In this document: in pieces, positions 37,903 through 53,973 of the stretch
How the letters are laid out: the number at the start of each line of letters is the position of its first letter
Position numbering within the stretch: the first letter of the stretch is position 1
Origin: Paracyclopina nana
Lineage: Eukaryota > Arthropoda > Copepoda > Cyclopoida > Cyclopettidae
Length of the DNA: 64,000 nt
Assembly: GCA_019096065.1 (NCBI GenBank)
Contig: JAGUCH010000006.1
Location: 1,508,001-1,572,000 of the forward strand
Reading direction: 5' to 3'
Notes under the pieces: model-generated
Database searches by the model: none
What the model saw: only the letters and a program-made list of their open reading frames with translations
What the model was told of the DNA's origin: nothing
Made by a program: the position numbers and the translations under genes

Positions 37903-38541
37903 GTCGAACTCGTTAGCAGGGTTAGTGAAAAGTTTGCCGCCACCTCCCAGTTTGGAAAATTTACAATGAAGTTACCTCAAACCAGAGAGAATTCCAAATT
38001 GCTATATACGTTGCTGTCGGCTTCGTTCTTGACTGCTGTGGCTTCGTAGCTGTGCAGTCAGTACTACGTACGTAGGAGCTCAATAGAAGTTGTGCGCGGC
38101 GAGCAGGGCCATGATGGCTCTAGCCGCTGCTGCTTCCTTGATATATGAGAGAGCTCAGTATGTATAGCACTGCGACTGCTTTTATAAGAGGGTACCAGCA
38201 GCTCACCAAATAACTCTTGGCTTTATTATTACCACGTACTACTCCTACTGATGATGATGATGCAAATCATATAGTACTTCTTAGGATGCATTAATGTTAC
38301 ACAGTTTTTAGTTATATGGCGGTGATTTTGTTAAAATACTATCGCTTCGTGTACTTCCTTTGATAGCGCAGCAAATTTGAGAGTCACTAGCAACTACTTG
38401 GAAATCGATTCGTAATATAGGGATGATGAAGTGTGACAGATTTTCAGCGAAAAAAATTCTGCCTTGCAGTAGTTCTAGGAGTGAAATATGGTCGCATGCG
38501 CGCGCGCTAATATCACAAATATACTATATGCTAGTAGCATA
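37903..38541. other. Intergenic between the synaptophysin-like gene and CECR2-like gene
   Basis: About 640 bp holding the 5' flank of the synaptophysin-like gene and the 3' flank of the CECR2-like gene (both on the minus strand). I see no gene. Confidence 0.4.
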
Positions 38542-40851
38542 TCATGAGTATGAATTGAGGATCGAAGTCTTGAGCTTTTTGGCAGGAGAAGCATCTGATT
38601 CCAAGGCGGCCGCTGTTCGCTTGCTGCTTTCCGCTTTGGCCATGGACCTGAATCCAGAGGAAGAGGCCTGGCTATCCCCGTTGCTTTTAGCCCCACCACC
38701 ACCTCCCAAGTTCATTTTCTCGAGTATCTTGTTAGTGTTGGCACGATAGTCCAGGTTCTTCTTGAAGAATTCACCGCCCCAATTTGAGAAGACTTTTTGT
38801 CGGGTCATTGAGTCGCTGGTTTTGCCACGACCACTTCCGTCGTCCTCGGCGGCCTCCGAAGAGTCGTTGTTTCCTGACGGAGAAGTCTCCCCAGATTTGG
38901 GCTTAGTGTAGCTGCCATGGTCCACGGGCAAATGGCCACCATAGAGGCCGAACGAGATCTTGGACGAAGCCAGGCCAAACGAGAGGCCACCAATCGTAGC
39001 CCCACTGCTCAACATTGAGCTTCCACCGCTACCGAGCTTATAGCTTTGGTTCGAGCCTCCCCCTGCTTTTTGAAGCAAGCTTCGGCCTGCAGCCTCGAGT
39101 AGTAGACCGGCCCCTTTCCTCACCGGTTTGTCTAAAGACGAGTCTTTAGTGGATTTTGTGCCAACTTTCAGCAATGCATTAGTGAAATTTGTTCTTGAGC
39201 TCGACTTGTTCGTCGTTGAAGAGTACTTCCCCTCGTTGGTGGATGACGGCGAGTATGTCGAGTCCTTCGATTCCTCGCTCTCACTATCGGCACTTTTTCC
39301 TGGTAAATAGGAAGGGTCTATTTTGGTTCGAATCTTCTCTTCTTGGTCGCTATCATACTGCAAAATAGATGGCACACAAATGATTATCAGATGACGGTAT
39401 TGGAATAACAAATAAAGATATCCTACATTATCCTTGCTTGTAGCTTTTAGCTCTTTCTCGATAAGCCTTTGTGAGCGCAGCTCCCTAATGACTTCACGAG
39501 CCTTGAGCCTATCTTCTCGCGAGCATTCGTCAAGTTTCTCCCTCTCAATCCTTAACTTTTCGTCATATTCTTCTTCTAATCTACGGGCCTCTTCCATCTG
39601 TAAGTGTGTGCATAGCAGGTCAATAAATAACTAAACTGATGAAGCAGCAGCAAATAATTTTTACCTTTTCAGCAAGGCGTCTCTCGCGCTCCTCTTGCTC
39701 GTATTTTTTCCTCTCGATACGACTGGACGTCCTTTTGGGCTGCATAAGCAACATTCGACGCCGCTCTTCCCTCTCCTTTTCTGCAAACATTTTCACGATT
39801 TCTGGCAGAAAACTGTCGTCCAGCGTCTCGTAGAGTTCCCTCTCGGACTTCTTTTTGGAACTTTTGTACTTATTGGTAAGGTCTTCCCAGTCCTGTAGAG
39901 TTAGGCAAGCGACAGACCAGACAGGGTGGTTCGACTCGATCTCATCCTCGTCTCCTGAGGATGCCGAGTGGGGATCATTTTTTGAACTCTTCTTCTTCTT
40001 CTTTTTCTTGTCTTTCTTCTTTTTCTTCTTCTTGTCCCTCTCCTTTTCTTTTCTGCGCTTCTTTTCGTCCCCTTTGGGAAATTCCTCTTTGTACAGCCTG
40101 CGGAAATAAGCAAGTACATAAATCACTTACAGGGCTTATAGTAAAAATGTAATACCTGGTTCCATAAAAGTACCAATATGTGGTCCCATCCGCGTCTTTG
40201 CCCAAGGGATCAACCCGCAGGCTGCTAGCGTCTAGGTTTTTCAACTTTTCAAAAACATCCTCTGCGTCAAGGCGGAACTCGCAGAGTTGATGCAATATGC
40301 GAACCCTATTTCTGAGGCTCAAGTCGGGGAAGTCGATGTCATCATCCAAGAGAGCTTTACAGTCAAAGTGAAACTCCAGATTGTCTTCTTCGGCATCCTC
40401 TCTTTTGGACAAAAACAGACGCCTTAGGTACGTGTTGTAGTTCTACAAGGAATAGTATTTATAAAAAGGGACTCCTTAAAGGATCCGGGAGAAATTGCTT
40501 ACGTCTTCAGTTATATTTTTGGTGAATGTGTTTGAGCAGCCTTTGAGGAGCTTGATCACAAGACGCTGAACTAATTGGGTCGAGTCGTCCTCGGTGCCCA
40601 TCAGGAGGAGAGACTCTTCCAACTCTTGAATGTCAAACTCCAGAAGGTCAAAGGCTTGCCTGAAATGCCAATCGTGTCCATGTTTCAGCACTGCTAAAAT
40701 ATTCACAATATGCTTCGACTTCTTACCTAAACAACGAGCAGAAGTGAGCGATGCTCGGGACTTCACACCAGCTCTGCAAATCAGAGCTGTCTCCCGAGCC
40801 CGAGGCTGACGAGGATGTCATGGAGGCCGCGTACTTCCTTGAGCCGACCAT
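38542..40851 (-). CDS. Cecr2: CECR2-like chromatin remodelling subunit, apparently without bromodomain
   Basis: CECR2 is the large partner of ISWI ATPases (CERF complex). Exons down the minus strand: 40851-40727, 40659-40503, 40442-40156, 40097-39665, 39597-39427 and 39357-38542, for 662 aa. The N-terminal part fits CECR2 well: [58 protein letters not shown] and [24 protein letters not shown], the DDT/WHIM-type ISWI-binding region. A Lys-rich run (about residues 195-225) and a long charged coiled coil ([15 protein letters not shown]...) follow. The last exon is Ser/Gly-rich and ends with [30 protein letters not shown] and a stop. No bromodomain is visible in this or the flanking sequence. The gene is divergent from Ack (525 bp). 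Confidence 0.88.
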
Positions 40852-41376
40852 TTCGGCTGCAGTACGCTTGGTCAAAGTTTACTTATTTTGTTTTTATTTA
40901 GTTTTTCTCAGCTTTTCCCACAGCTTGTCCGCGCCGCGCTGCCCGCGAGACAAAATCGAATCGAATTCAAGTCAGCCCAAACGTAGTCACAAAAAAGCCC
41001 AACAAAGATAGGCAATCTTTGTAACTTTGCACAGATACTATTATCATTTAAGGATCTATGTAACACAATGAAGAGTTGAATACTTGCTATAGGCTTGTAA
41101 AAGTTGATTATATGGTAAAAATATTTTCCAAAGGAGCCCAATAAAAAACGCTCGGACTCCAAGCAATTTTTTCGTTAACTGACGACTCGTGAAGCTGAGA
41201 TAGATTAAACAGCAACTAGCATAAGAACAAAAAGTGGCCATAAGTCATAATTGCTCATGACTTGATAAGAGCGTGATATCATTGTGGTAGACATTGGCCG
41301 AGTCGGTCACAACTAATCTTACTCTGAGGCCAAAAAGTAACCGATATTAGGCCGTTGGATACAATTTTGGACAATT
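40852..41376. promoter_or_regulatory. Shared upstream region of CECR2-like (-) and Ack (+)
   Basis: 525 bp between divergent ATGs, with no coding signal on either strand. It probably holds both promoters and 5' UTRs. Confidence 0.45.
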
Positions 41377-45816
<4,440 letters not shown>

Positions 45817-45980
45817 TGTTTTGATAGTAAGAATGTTAATTTTACTATTTGTGAGCAACGAAATTGGAGCAAATTAACGCGTCACAATCATGATCTCAAA
45901 CCAAATATTAAAATGTCAAAATAAGCATACAATCATAATGAGCTACGATTAACTAACGGTACCAAAACTTGAAATGAATG

Positions 45981-45986
45981 AATAAA
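45981..45986 (+). terminator. Likely poly(A) signal of Ack
   Basis: AATAAA, 165 bp after the Ack stop codon, in an AT-rich flank before the convergent gene. Confidence 0.5.
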
Positions 45987-46207
45987 TCTTTTTAGCTGAA
46001 TGGCTTCCGTATGCATTTGAGATTTGGGTAGCCTTAGTTAAGATATCGATCGTAAGGCATTTTCAAATTCAATTAAAACTCTAGAATAACAATAACAAAA
46101 TTTTGCTTCTGTTAAAGTTAGTCGATTTGTTCTCTGAAAGAGCCTTAGTGTAGCAACGTTTTTATTGAGAGCTTAAGCAAGGTATGCAATTCTTCAAAAA
46201 TCAACAG

Positions 46208-46927
46208 TTACTTCGATCTTGACACCGAGGACTTGCTTTGAGCGATTCTGACGATATCATCCGGAGAAGCACAGTCAAAGTGAAACGGTTTTATATGAGT
46301 GTCAATCCGAGTTTCCTCAGGAACAATTGAGAGCTTCCCTGTTCCTCTCCAACGACGGCTTAAAACCTTGCCAAAAGCAGAGGCTCTTCCTTGAAAAAAT
46401 TCACTTTCAGGCAAATTCTCCTTGTTCCAGTGATTAGGCTGAACTAGAATTTCAACTTCAAATGGAATTCTATGTTCAAGCTGATCACCTTTAGGGGTCT
46501 TTTCGGTCTTTTTGAGATTTGTAGGTTTTTCGGGTACAAGGTTCAAGGCGGCTGTGAGATCAATAGTGTGGTTCTTTATTGGCGACAAATGAGGCTGATA
46601 AGGAGTTGAGTTCACTTCTATCGGAGGCTCATTTGCAAACAATGAGGGTATCTTAAAACCTGCTGATGAGTCACAAGTTTCAAGGTGAAGATTAGCCAAT
46701 GCAGCAAGGTCCAAAGGGGATGTGTCTTTAGATGGGGCGAGGTCGAAATCAAGTTTTAAGATTCCGCTACAGCTGTTAGAGCTCAAATGCTCACTTGCTA
46801 GAGCTCCCAACGATGGGCTTTGGTCCACACTTAAATCGGGAATTTGAAAGTGACCAAGTGACAGTCCCTCGATTGGAGGTAGAAAAAAGTTTCCACTATT
46901 ACTCACTTCCGACTTCGAATTATTCAT
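46208..46927 (-). CDS. Stand-alone Ski7/HBS1LV3-like exosome-Ski adaptor (no GTPase domain)
   Basis: An intronless 239-aa frame with coding-like composition. Residues 181-189 (RASAFGKVL) match the RxxxFxxxL exosome-binding motif known from yeast Ski7 and the human splice form HBS1LV3. Upstream are short Leu-rich repeats (SLGALASEHL at 39-48, LDLAALANLHL at 72-82, IDLTAALNL at 122-130) that could be Ski-complex or exosome contacts. The C-terminal PFHFDCASPDDIVRIAQ (214-230) resembles, from memory, the segment before the GTPase domain in HBS1 proteins. The frame ends soon after this, and the neighbouring DNA holds no EF1A-like GTPase. If right, it links the cytoplasmic exosome to the Ski complex in mRNA decay. 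The family call is moderately sure; the gene itself is well supported. It is divergent from ACOX (398 bp). Confidence 0.65.
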   Translation of the reverse strand: MNNSKSEVSNSGNFFLPPIEGLSLGHFQIPDLSVDQSPSLGALASEHLSSNSCSGILKLDFDLAPSKDTSPLDLAALANLHLETCDSSAGFKIPSLFANEPPIEVNSTPYQPHLSPIKNHTIDLTAALNLVPEKPTNLKKTEKTPKGDQLEHRIPFEVEILVQPNHWNKENLPESEFFQGRASAFGKVLSRRWRGTGKLSIVPEETRIDTHIKPFHFDCASPDDIVRIAQSKSSVSRSK

Positions 46928-47325
46928 TTTTCTTTTTAACCAGAGTTGAGGTTGGTACTGTGAGCATTATCGTCAATGTTTTGATACTGGACAATGGCAT
47001 CATAACCAAAACACAATTTAACGCGGAAAATTCCTCGTCAAAAAATTGCGAACAATGATAAATAGAATGGCTAGGCCAAACTACAAAAAATACGGCCTTT
47101 GTTTACTTTTCGTTTTGCCATATAATAAAAAATATAAATAATTCATCAATTTATGCAATGCAGTTTAAACAACCCCAAAAAATAAATCATTTCATGTTGT
47201 GTAAAAATCCCTATAAAAACTCACTTAATTTCGAGTTCTTATAAAAAGAAGAAGAAGATTGACTTAGTTATCCGATCGTTTTGTTGACATCTGACAGATC
47301 AAGTATTTTTCGTTACCTAACAAGA
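46928..47325. promoter_or_regulatory. Shared upstream region of the Ski7-like gene (-) and ACOX (+)
   Basis: 398 bp, strongly AT-rich, between divergent ATGs and with no coding signal. Probably a bidirectional promoter. Confidence 0.45.
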
Positions 47326-49499
47326 ATGTCGGCTCTACTAAAGGGCTCATCGAGCATTTGCTCGACTAGAGCATTTTCGGTGTCATGCAAGCACTTGTCT
47401 CCAGCCAAATTAAGTCTGTCAAACACCGATACTCCCGAGAAAATCAGGAGTGCATGGCATGCGCCAGTTTTTCCAGTGAAGAAATTAACTCATTTGCTCG
47501 ACCATGACAACCACGAAATGAGGCAAAAGTTTCGCCAATTCATATCTGAACCAGTAATGGTGCCTAGATACAATATTTCCCTTGCTGAAGAACGAGAATT
47601 GGCCCTACAGCGACTGCAAAGGATTTGCGACAACAATTTCATTTCAGTACTTGACTTTAAGAACAACCCTTTAAGAATATTTGCAGCCCACGAACTGGCT
47701 GCAATTATTGACCCGGCGATGACCACCAAAATGACAGTTCAAGTATGATATTTCATGCTTTGATTAAAGGCATACCGTAATGCTTCCTCTTTTTTCCATT
47801 AGTTTAATTTGTTTGGAGGAACTGTTCTGAAGCTGGGCACTGAGCGTCATCATTCAAAGCTGCTAAAGGGAATTGATAACTTGCAAGACATTGGCTGCTT
47901 CGGCCTCACGGAATTGGGCTATGGCAATAATGCCGTTGAAATGGAGACTACCGCCATATATGACCCAAAAACTAAGGAGTTCATCATCAATACTCCCAAC
48001 CCACTGGCCCAAAAATATTGGATCACAAACGGAGCAGTGCATGCCAAGCATGTGGTGGTTTTTGCAAAGCTTATTGTCGATGGCAAAAATGAAGGCATTC
48101 ACGGTCTGCTCGTGCCCATTAGGGACAACAATTTGAACATCATGCCCAATGTCCGAGTTGAGGACATGGGCCACAAGATGGGCCTCAATGGAGTTGACAA
48201 TGCGAAGCTTACTTTTGATAACGTTCGCATTCCTAAAGATAATCTGCTCAACAAATACTCTGACGTCAACGATGATGGAAAGTTTTTTTCAACCATTGAT
48301 GGTGGTCGCAAGCGATTCCTCACTGTTGCTGATCAGCTTTTGTCTGGTCGTATCTGCATCGCATCTATGTCAATTGGAGGCGCCAAAGCATGCCTGTCTA
48401 TTGCCGTGAGGTATGCAGCCACTCGATTGACAGTTGGGCCCAAAGGGAAATCTGACACTCCTATTCTAATGTATCAATTGCAACAAAGAGCTCTTTTGCC
48501 CCTCTTGGCAAACACCATTGCCATCAATATTGGGCTGGACCATGTGAAAAAACGTTGGGCCGAGCAAAATCCTGATGGATCCGAGCACGCTGAGGTTGTT
48601 ACCATGTGCTGCGCTCTTAAGCCAATTGCGTCCTGGAATCTTGAGGAAATTGTCACGACCACGAGGGAGCGATGCGGCGGCCAAGTATGAATGACTTGCA
48701 AATGGCTTGTTACGTGCATCATTTAAAGCCCACTCTTTCTTTTAGGGGTATTTGTCTGTCAACCGATTTGGCACGTTTCTAGGATTGGCTCATGCTGCAA
48801 TGACAGCCGAGGGAGATAACTCTGTGCTGATGCAAAAAGTTGCAAAGGAGAGGCTTGGGGCGCTTATGAAATCGCCGCCAAAAGTTCCTGATGCACCAGC
48901 AAACAAAGAACTGACGAATAAGGACTTTCTGCTGTATCTTTTGCAAATCAGAGAGTTGAAGCTGTTCAAGGAATTGGGTGAAAAAATGGCGGCGGCTGGC
49001 TCTGCTGGAACCTTTAACACGTGGATGCTACAGGAGAGCGATTTAATTCAAGCGGCCGCTCGAGGCTATGGAGATTTGCTGATAGCGAAGAGGTAATATT
49101 GCCAATGTGCTCTACGGTGCAAAAGGGGATTAATCATTGTAACATTTTTTGCTGACCAGGTTCCACGAGGTGCTCAATGAGTGTGACCCGGAACTCGAGC
49201 CCATCTTGGAAAAGCTTTTCAGCTTGTATGCCATTACATTGATAGAAAGAAATCTTCCTTGGTTCATTATCTCCAAGACAATGACCAAGCAACAAGGAGA
49301 AAATGCGGTGGCCATTGCAAGGCATCTTTGCGCCGACCTTGGTCATCAAGCTTTGCCTCTTTGTGACTCCTTTGCTATTACTGACACAATGCTGTCAGCG
49401 CCGATTGCCCTCAATTGGGTGCAATACAACGCCTATGACAACCAGGGAGAGCTAATGTCCAAGGAGGAATGGGAAAAGGCTGTCAAATTGAACAAATAA
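47326..49499 (+). CDS. Acox: Acyl-CoA oxidase (ACX2-like type)
   Basis: A flavoprotein catalysing the first step of beta-oxidation, acyl-CoA to trans-2-enoyl-CoA with H2O2 release. Exons are 47326-47742, 47803-48684, 48746-49092 and 49160-49499, for 661 aa. Core motifs are [20 protein letters not shown] (FAD/substrate binding), [49 protein letters not shown] and [13 protein letters not shown] across an intron. The spacing recalls plant ACX2 and related invertebrate proteins more than vertebrate ACOX1. The C-terminus (KAVKLNK) is not a clear PTS1. The N-terminus ([26 protein letters not shown]) is basic and Ser-rich; [10 protein letters not shown] is one residue off a PTS2 pattern and could instead be a mitochondrial leader, so location is uncertain. 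Confidence 0.93.
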
Positions 49500-49631
49500 C
49501 TGTTTTAACCTAATGATGCAATGCAACAAATTTTTATCACAAATTCATAAGAGGAAATTATTATCACACTCTTGACAACACTAAATTCTTGTCAGTGTGT
49601 GGTGCGTGGGCGTCGATAAAGTTGGAACAAA

Positions 49632-51384
49632 ATGTTGTGTTGTGCTCAAGACCCGTATGCAACTAGGCTAAAGGCTACTCAACTTGAGAAAGAGAGGATT
49701 AACAGGCAAATTGAAAAAGGTAACCAACACCTCTTTTTCTCGATCTTCAAAAAAATGTCACATCAGAAGCATTGATTTTTGCGTTCATTTGAGTAGATTT
49801 TTTCTTTTAAATTTTGGTTGCACACTCTTCTGTTCCCCAACTAGCATTTACAGAAATATTGGTTTTTGTGAGTGCACTTCTGAAATTGTGCTAGTTTCAC
49901 CCATGTTTGCCTTGGAAATAGACTGCAGAAGCTGTCAATATAGCCGCTCGATCTAACACGTATATGGAGTAAAACGGTTTGTACACAATTTCCATTAAGC
50001 CGAACCGTTTCGTTGCATAATAGTCTTAAGTTTTATTTGATCGTAACATATTAGGTTCGTAAAAGATACTCACGATTCATAACAATCAACTTTCAACCTC
50101 TCTCAGATTTTTTATTCTCGTGAACGTTTACAAAAAAACTATCTTCGTAAGGTGCTTTTATGGCCTTGGAGTCTGCGAAAAAACTACCCTTCAATGAAAA
50201 ATGTCAAGGGCCAGCAAAAATTATCTTCGTCAGTCCGATAGTCATACGCTTTAAAGGACACTTTTTCTCACATTTGATTAATCGCATTTTTCATAGAATT
50301 GTCTAAACATAAGAAACGATTCAATCGTCAACACCGCTGCCTGCTTCTTGGGTGTGGAGAAGCAGGCAAGACGACGTTCATCAAGCAAATGAGAATCATC
50401 CACTCCGAGGGCTTCAACGATCAAGAGCGAGTGCGTTACCAGCAAAACATAGCAGACAATATAGTGTCTGCCATCAACTCGTTGTTGGAGAATTTGACGT
50501 TTGTCGAGGAAAAACAAGTGGCCGAGTCGCCTGAACTACGTGCTGCCCTAGAGAAAATTCCCGATCCTAAACGAGACAAAGTAACGCCACAAGTGGTTTT
50601 GAGCCTAGCAGACGACATCACAACTTTGTGGAAATCTGATGAAGTCCAGGCCGCCTTTTCGAGGAGAAATCAGTTTCAATTAGTGGAATGCGCTCGTTAT
50701 TTCCTTTCCCAAGTGCATGTTGTTATGGCAGATGGTTATGTCCCCACCGACCAGGATATATTGCAGACTCGTATTCAAACGGAGGGCATTATTGAGCACT
50801 CGTTCGAAATGAAAAACGACAGAAGCAAGCGTGGGAAACGAGACCACACAATTGTCTTGGTATGATATGCGTACAATAATGTTGACTTTAGTGTAATTTC
50901 CGCGTAGATCGATGTTGCAGGGCAAAGAGGTGAAAGAAGCAAATGGATGCATTGCTTCGACAACATCCTCATGCTGATTTTTCTTACGGCAATCTCTGAG
51001 TATGATCAAGTCTTGGCCGAAGACAAACGAACCAACCGCATGAAGGAGAGCATAAACCTGTTTGGCAACATTCTCGAGTTGGGATACTTTCAGAGGACAA
51101 GCGTTCTCCTGTTCCTCAACAAGGTGGACCTCCTTGAGGAAAAAGTTTGCAGTGGTAAAAGTCCGGTGAAAAATTACTTTCCTGAGTACGAGGGCTCAGA
51201 GAGCTCGGTTGAAGACATTGCCAAGTTTTTCGAGGACTCCTTTTTGGCCAAAAATCTAAACCCGGATCGCAAAATTTTCTCTCGTGTCACATGCGCGACG
51301 GACACGGAAAATATCAAGGTCGTTGATGTGCTAGTTCAGCAAAAAATCATGGAGGAAATTTTCCGTGGGATAGGTATAAGTTAA
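49632..51384 (+). CDS. Divergent heterotrimeric G-protein alpha subunit
   Basis: A GTP-binding transducer of 7TM receptors. Exons are 49632-49719, 50297-50859 and 50908-51384, for 375 aa. The start MLCCAQDPYATRLKATQLEKE has the Cys pair for palmitoylation. The P-loop is LLLGCGEAGKTTFIKQM (usual GxGESGKST, so Ser is replaced by Ala and Thr follows the Lys). The helical domain ends CARYFLSQVHVV. Switch I has RIQTEGIIE with the catalytic Arg and Thr. Switch II is DVAGQRGERSKW instead of DVGGQRxERRKW. NKVDLL and TCATDTENI complete the nucleotide site. About eight extra basic residues (NDRSKRGKR) sit between switch I and strand 3. The tail ends GIGIS, matching no standard receptor-coupling class I know. 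N-terminal and helical parts lean towards Gs, but the class (Gs, Gv or a lineage-specific one) is open. It starts 132 bp after ACOX. Confidence 0.9.
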
Positions 51385-51747
51385 ATTTACTTTTTTGTCG
51401 CACACTTCATCATCATAACTGTGCAAATTGTTGATACGTATGGCATGTCTTGTAAAAAGGAAATATCGTCATCATAGTCAGCGGATTTCTCGAGGCCTCA
51501 TCAAAAGATGATGACATTCTATGCATTAAGCGCACGTGATCATAATAAATATCTTTGCGACTCAAAATTTTCTGCCATCTTTGGTAGGGTCGCACTCGAA
51601 TTCTTGCTCGCAATTTCTTTCCTCCATAGCTGACCGTTTCACAATTTCCACAGTGGATTGCCAGGAATCTGGGAGAGTTTTTTTAGCCAGGCTGGAAGGG
51701 AAGGATGCGTCTAATTAATGCAAGAACAAAGCGATTTGCGAAATTAA

Positions 51748-52354
51748 TTACATAAAAGCGACATCCTTGGCGGTGAATTCTCGGAGATACAAGCCAGCTT
51801 TGCATGCCGACCTCTCGAAGCACTTTTGCTGGTGCAGGAATGCCCCTAAGACGGTGGTTACTCCGTTTTTCATTGTTTCTTTTGTTTTCAACTCCGTGAG
51901 CATGGCGTGCATTTCTGGGTCCTCTTCGAGCAGATATTCACCGTTGACCACATCTTGGCGGGCCAAAGGCGCAAGTTCGCTCTGCACACTGGGTGATAAA
52001 TTATTCGGGAGAAAATATTCAAACACAAAGTCCACTGCAGCCCTGATGACTTTCAAGTCGATAACTGGAAGAAACCGAAATTATGCGTGACGTTTATGGC
52101 TTGGCAGTTCCTTTAAGAAAATATGCACACTCACAAGATGCAATGCCCTCGATGATTTTCCTGATGCCGTTCAAAGCTCTCGAGAGGCCCAAATCTCCGG
52201 CGAAAGAAAGCGAAAAGGTGTCTAGCAGGGGCGGAGACCTATCAGTTGCGAATCGTTGATGCACACTCAGCATGCTGGTTGTGCAACTGACGGCTGACAA
52301 CCAGCATCCCAATGTGAGAAATGTTGCTAGAAGAATTCTTGAGTTCACTTCCAT
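51748..52354 (-). CDS. Small secreted protein, unknown family
   Basis: Two exons, 52354-52135 and 52064-51748, give 178 aa. The start MEVNSRILLATFLTLGCWLSAVSC is a clear signal peptide. The rest is a mostly helical, leucine-rich domain (LSRALNGIRKIIEGIAS; VIRAAVDFVFEYFLP; NGVTTVLGAFLHQQKCFERSACKAGLYL). The C-terminal half has a pair of cysteines. I recognise no family. It heads a run of orphan genes (51.7-58.3 kb) whose products share helical, leucine/basic character but no obvious sequence identity. Confidence 0.72.
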
Positions 52355-53138
52355 TGCGTCCTATCAGACGGTCAATACTAGCTGCTGCTGCTCAAAATGA
52401 TGGTGGTCACTTTTGGCAGTTATTATGATCAGGACAGCTCTACAGGTAAATAATCATGGCAGCGAAGGATTTTCGTCCTCTATTAGCGAATCAACAACAG
52501 GGTGTGACATGGGAAATCTTCTTTAAGAAAACACTTTTTCGGTAGATGGAAAGTTTCAGATTAGAAGAGCCTTAGTTAGCCTACTTGCATTATTATCCCC
52601 GTGCAGCTAGCTAATATTATGACGAACCGCGCGTTGAAATCTCCCCACTCACTAAGTAGGTTCCTTTCTGGCTATCCATGAATATCCCAGCACATAAAAG
52701 GCCTCCTCGTTTATCGAGAAAATGCTCGTGAGCATGTTTTCTATAGGCGAGTGATTAAAATTCGTGCTCGAGTGAATATCACAGAACATAATGGTCACGA
52801 TCAAAAAAGACCACCATCATCATCCGAAATTAGCAGGACACACAGGGCGCCATAGGTCTTTTGAAAATACTAATATAGCTAATGATGGCAATTGACCGCT
52901 TTGGAGACCAGCACAGATCGTCCCGCTGTGCGCTGGAAGTAAACGCAAAGAAGAACAAGAAGCAATTTCTAACATCAGAAATGACGAGGCAAATACTATA
53001 CCTCTATTATATTTCTAGCTGAACAATAAAAAAATTCGAAAGATTTTCACATCCTCCCTGCTGGAATGTTGAGAATCTCATTATGCTGCATATAAGATTG
53101 ACGGATGACATAAATCATTTTTTATTTGCATAATTTTT
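52355..53138. other. Intergenic, no gene seen
   Basis: About 780 bp of AT-rich DNA upstream of the small secreted protein gene. No coding or RNA feature recognised. Confidence 0.4.
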
Positions 53139-53714
53139 TCAGTCACTTTTCACTAGGGAGAGTTGCCTTCTGAAGGATCGTCGTCGATCCGTCATAGCTC
53201 CTATTTCACCTAGGGCTTTGGTCAACTCCAGCACACCTTTAACACTCTTCTCTATAACACTGACGTACGTGCCAGTCTCCGAGTTGAAGTACCTCTTGAG
53301 GCCGCGAAACAGCGACCAATTGCCGTCATTATCGTCATTTATGAGCGTTGGAGGGGGCCTTGATTGCCACTTATTGGTGGAGACGTTCAGCTGCTGCATA
53401 AGCTCGTCAGCCTCTATTCGGTAATGGTAGGCTACTGTGGCCTGCAAAATTGCAGTGAGTACTTGTGTGCCCAGGGCAATGTCATCCCTCCAGCTTTGGT
53501 CTTCCTTGGCCTCTTGGGGCAGCGGCCATCTCCAGCGCTGGCTGGCTTCTCTGTACTTTTCTTGTATCACCAGGTCGCCCTTGTGATTGTGCGCAGAGAG
53601 CATTATGTTGAGCAGTTGTATGGCCCGAAGCCATGTGGATTTTGTCCACAACCAAGTCCAAAGGGTGTGTATCGAGCTTGTTATTGTTGACACTAGTAAC
53701 GACGGCGTGGTCAT
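53139..53714 (-). CDS. Orphan 191-aa protein
   Basis: An open frame from the first Met after an in-frame UAA. The N-terminus has a Trp-rich hydrophobic patch (TLWTWLWTKSTWL). The middle holds REASQRWRWPLP and DDIALGTQVLTAILQATVAYHYRIEADE as parts of one helical region. The end is ISVIEKSVKG-like helical and basic (VSVIEKSVKGVLELTKALGEI, then RRRSFRRQLSLVK). A small internal intron or a different start cannot be excluded. The gene is divergent from the next orphan, with about 260 bp between starts. Family and function unknown. Confidence 0.55.
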   Translation of the reverse strand: MTTPSLLVSTITSSIHTLWTWLWTKSTWLRAIQLLNIMLSAHNHKGDLVIQEKYREASQRWRWPLPQEAKEDQSWRDDIALGTQVLTAILQATVAYHYRIEADELMQQLNVSTNKWQSRPPPTLINDDNDGNWSLFRGLKRYFNSETGTYVSVIEKSVKGVLELTKALGEIGAMTDRRRSFRRQLSLVKSD

Positions 53715-53973
53715 TTTGCAAAAACTGCTCCCTTAATAGGAAAATGGTCACCCTTTGGCCCCTATATCAGAGTGCGCCGCACCCATTCTCTTCACTACAG
53801 AGTGGCTCAATATGGTTATATACCATTGCTATACATTGCACCAGTAAACAACTCCCGAGTTGTCCCCAGGCCATATTGGTCTGCCAAAAACATGGAGGAA
53901 CGGAAAATGAGTCTGCAGTTTTCACTTTTGCCCCACTGTGCCAACATATTGCAGCAGCAGCAGCAGCAACATT

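Noticed and set aside
39855..40109. Plus-strand Phe-rich frame
   Set aside because: Antisense of the Lys-rich run in the CECR2-like exon.
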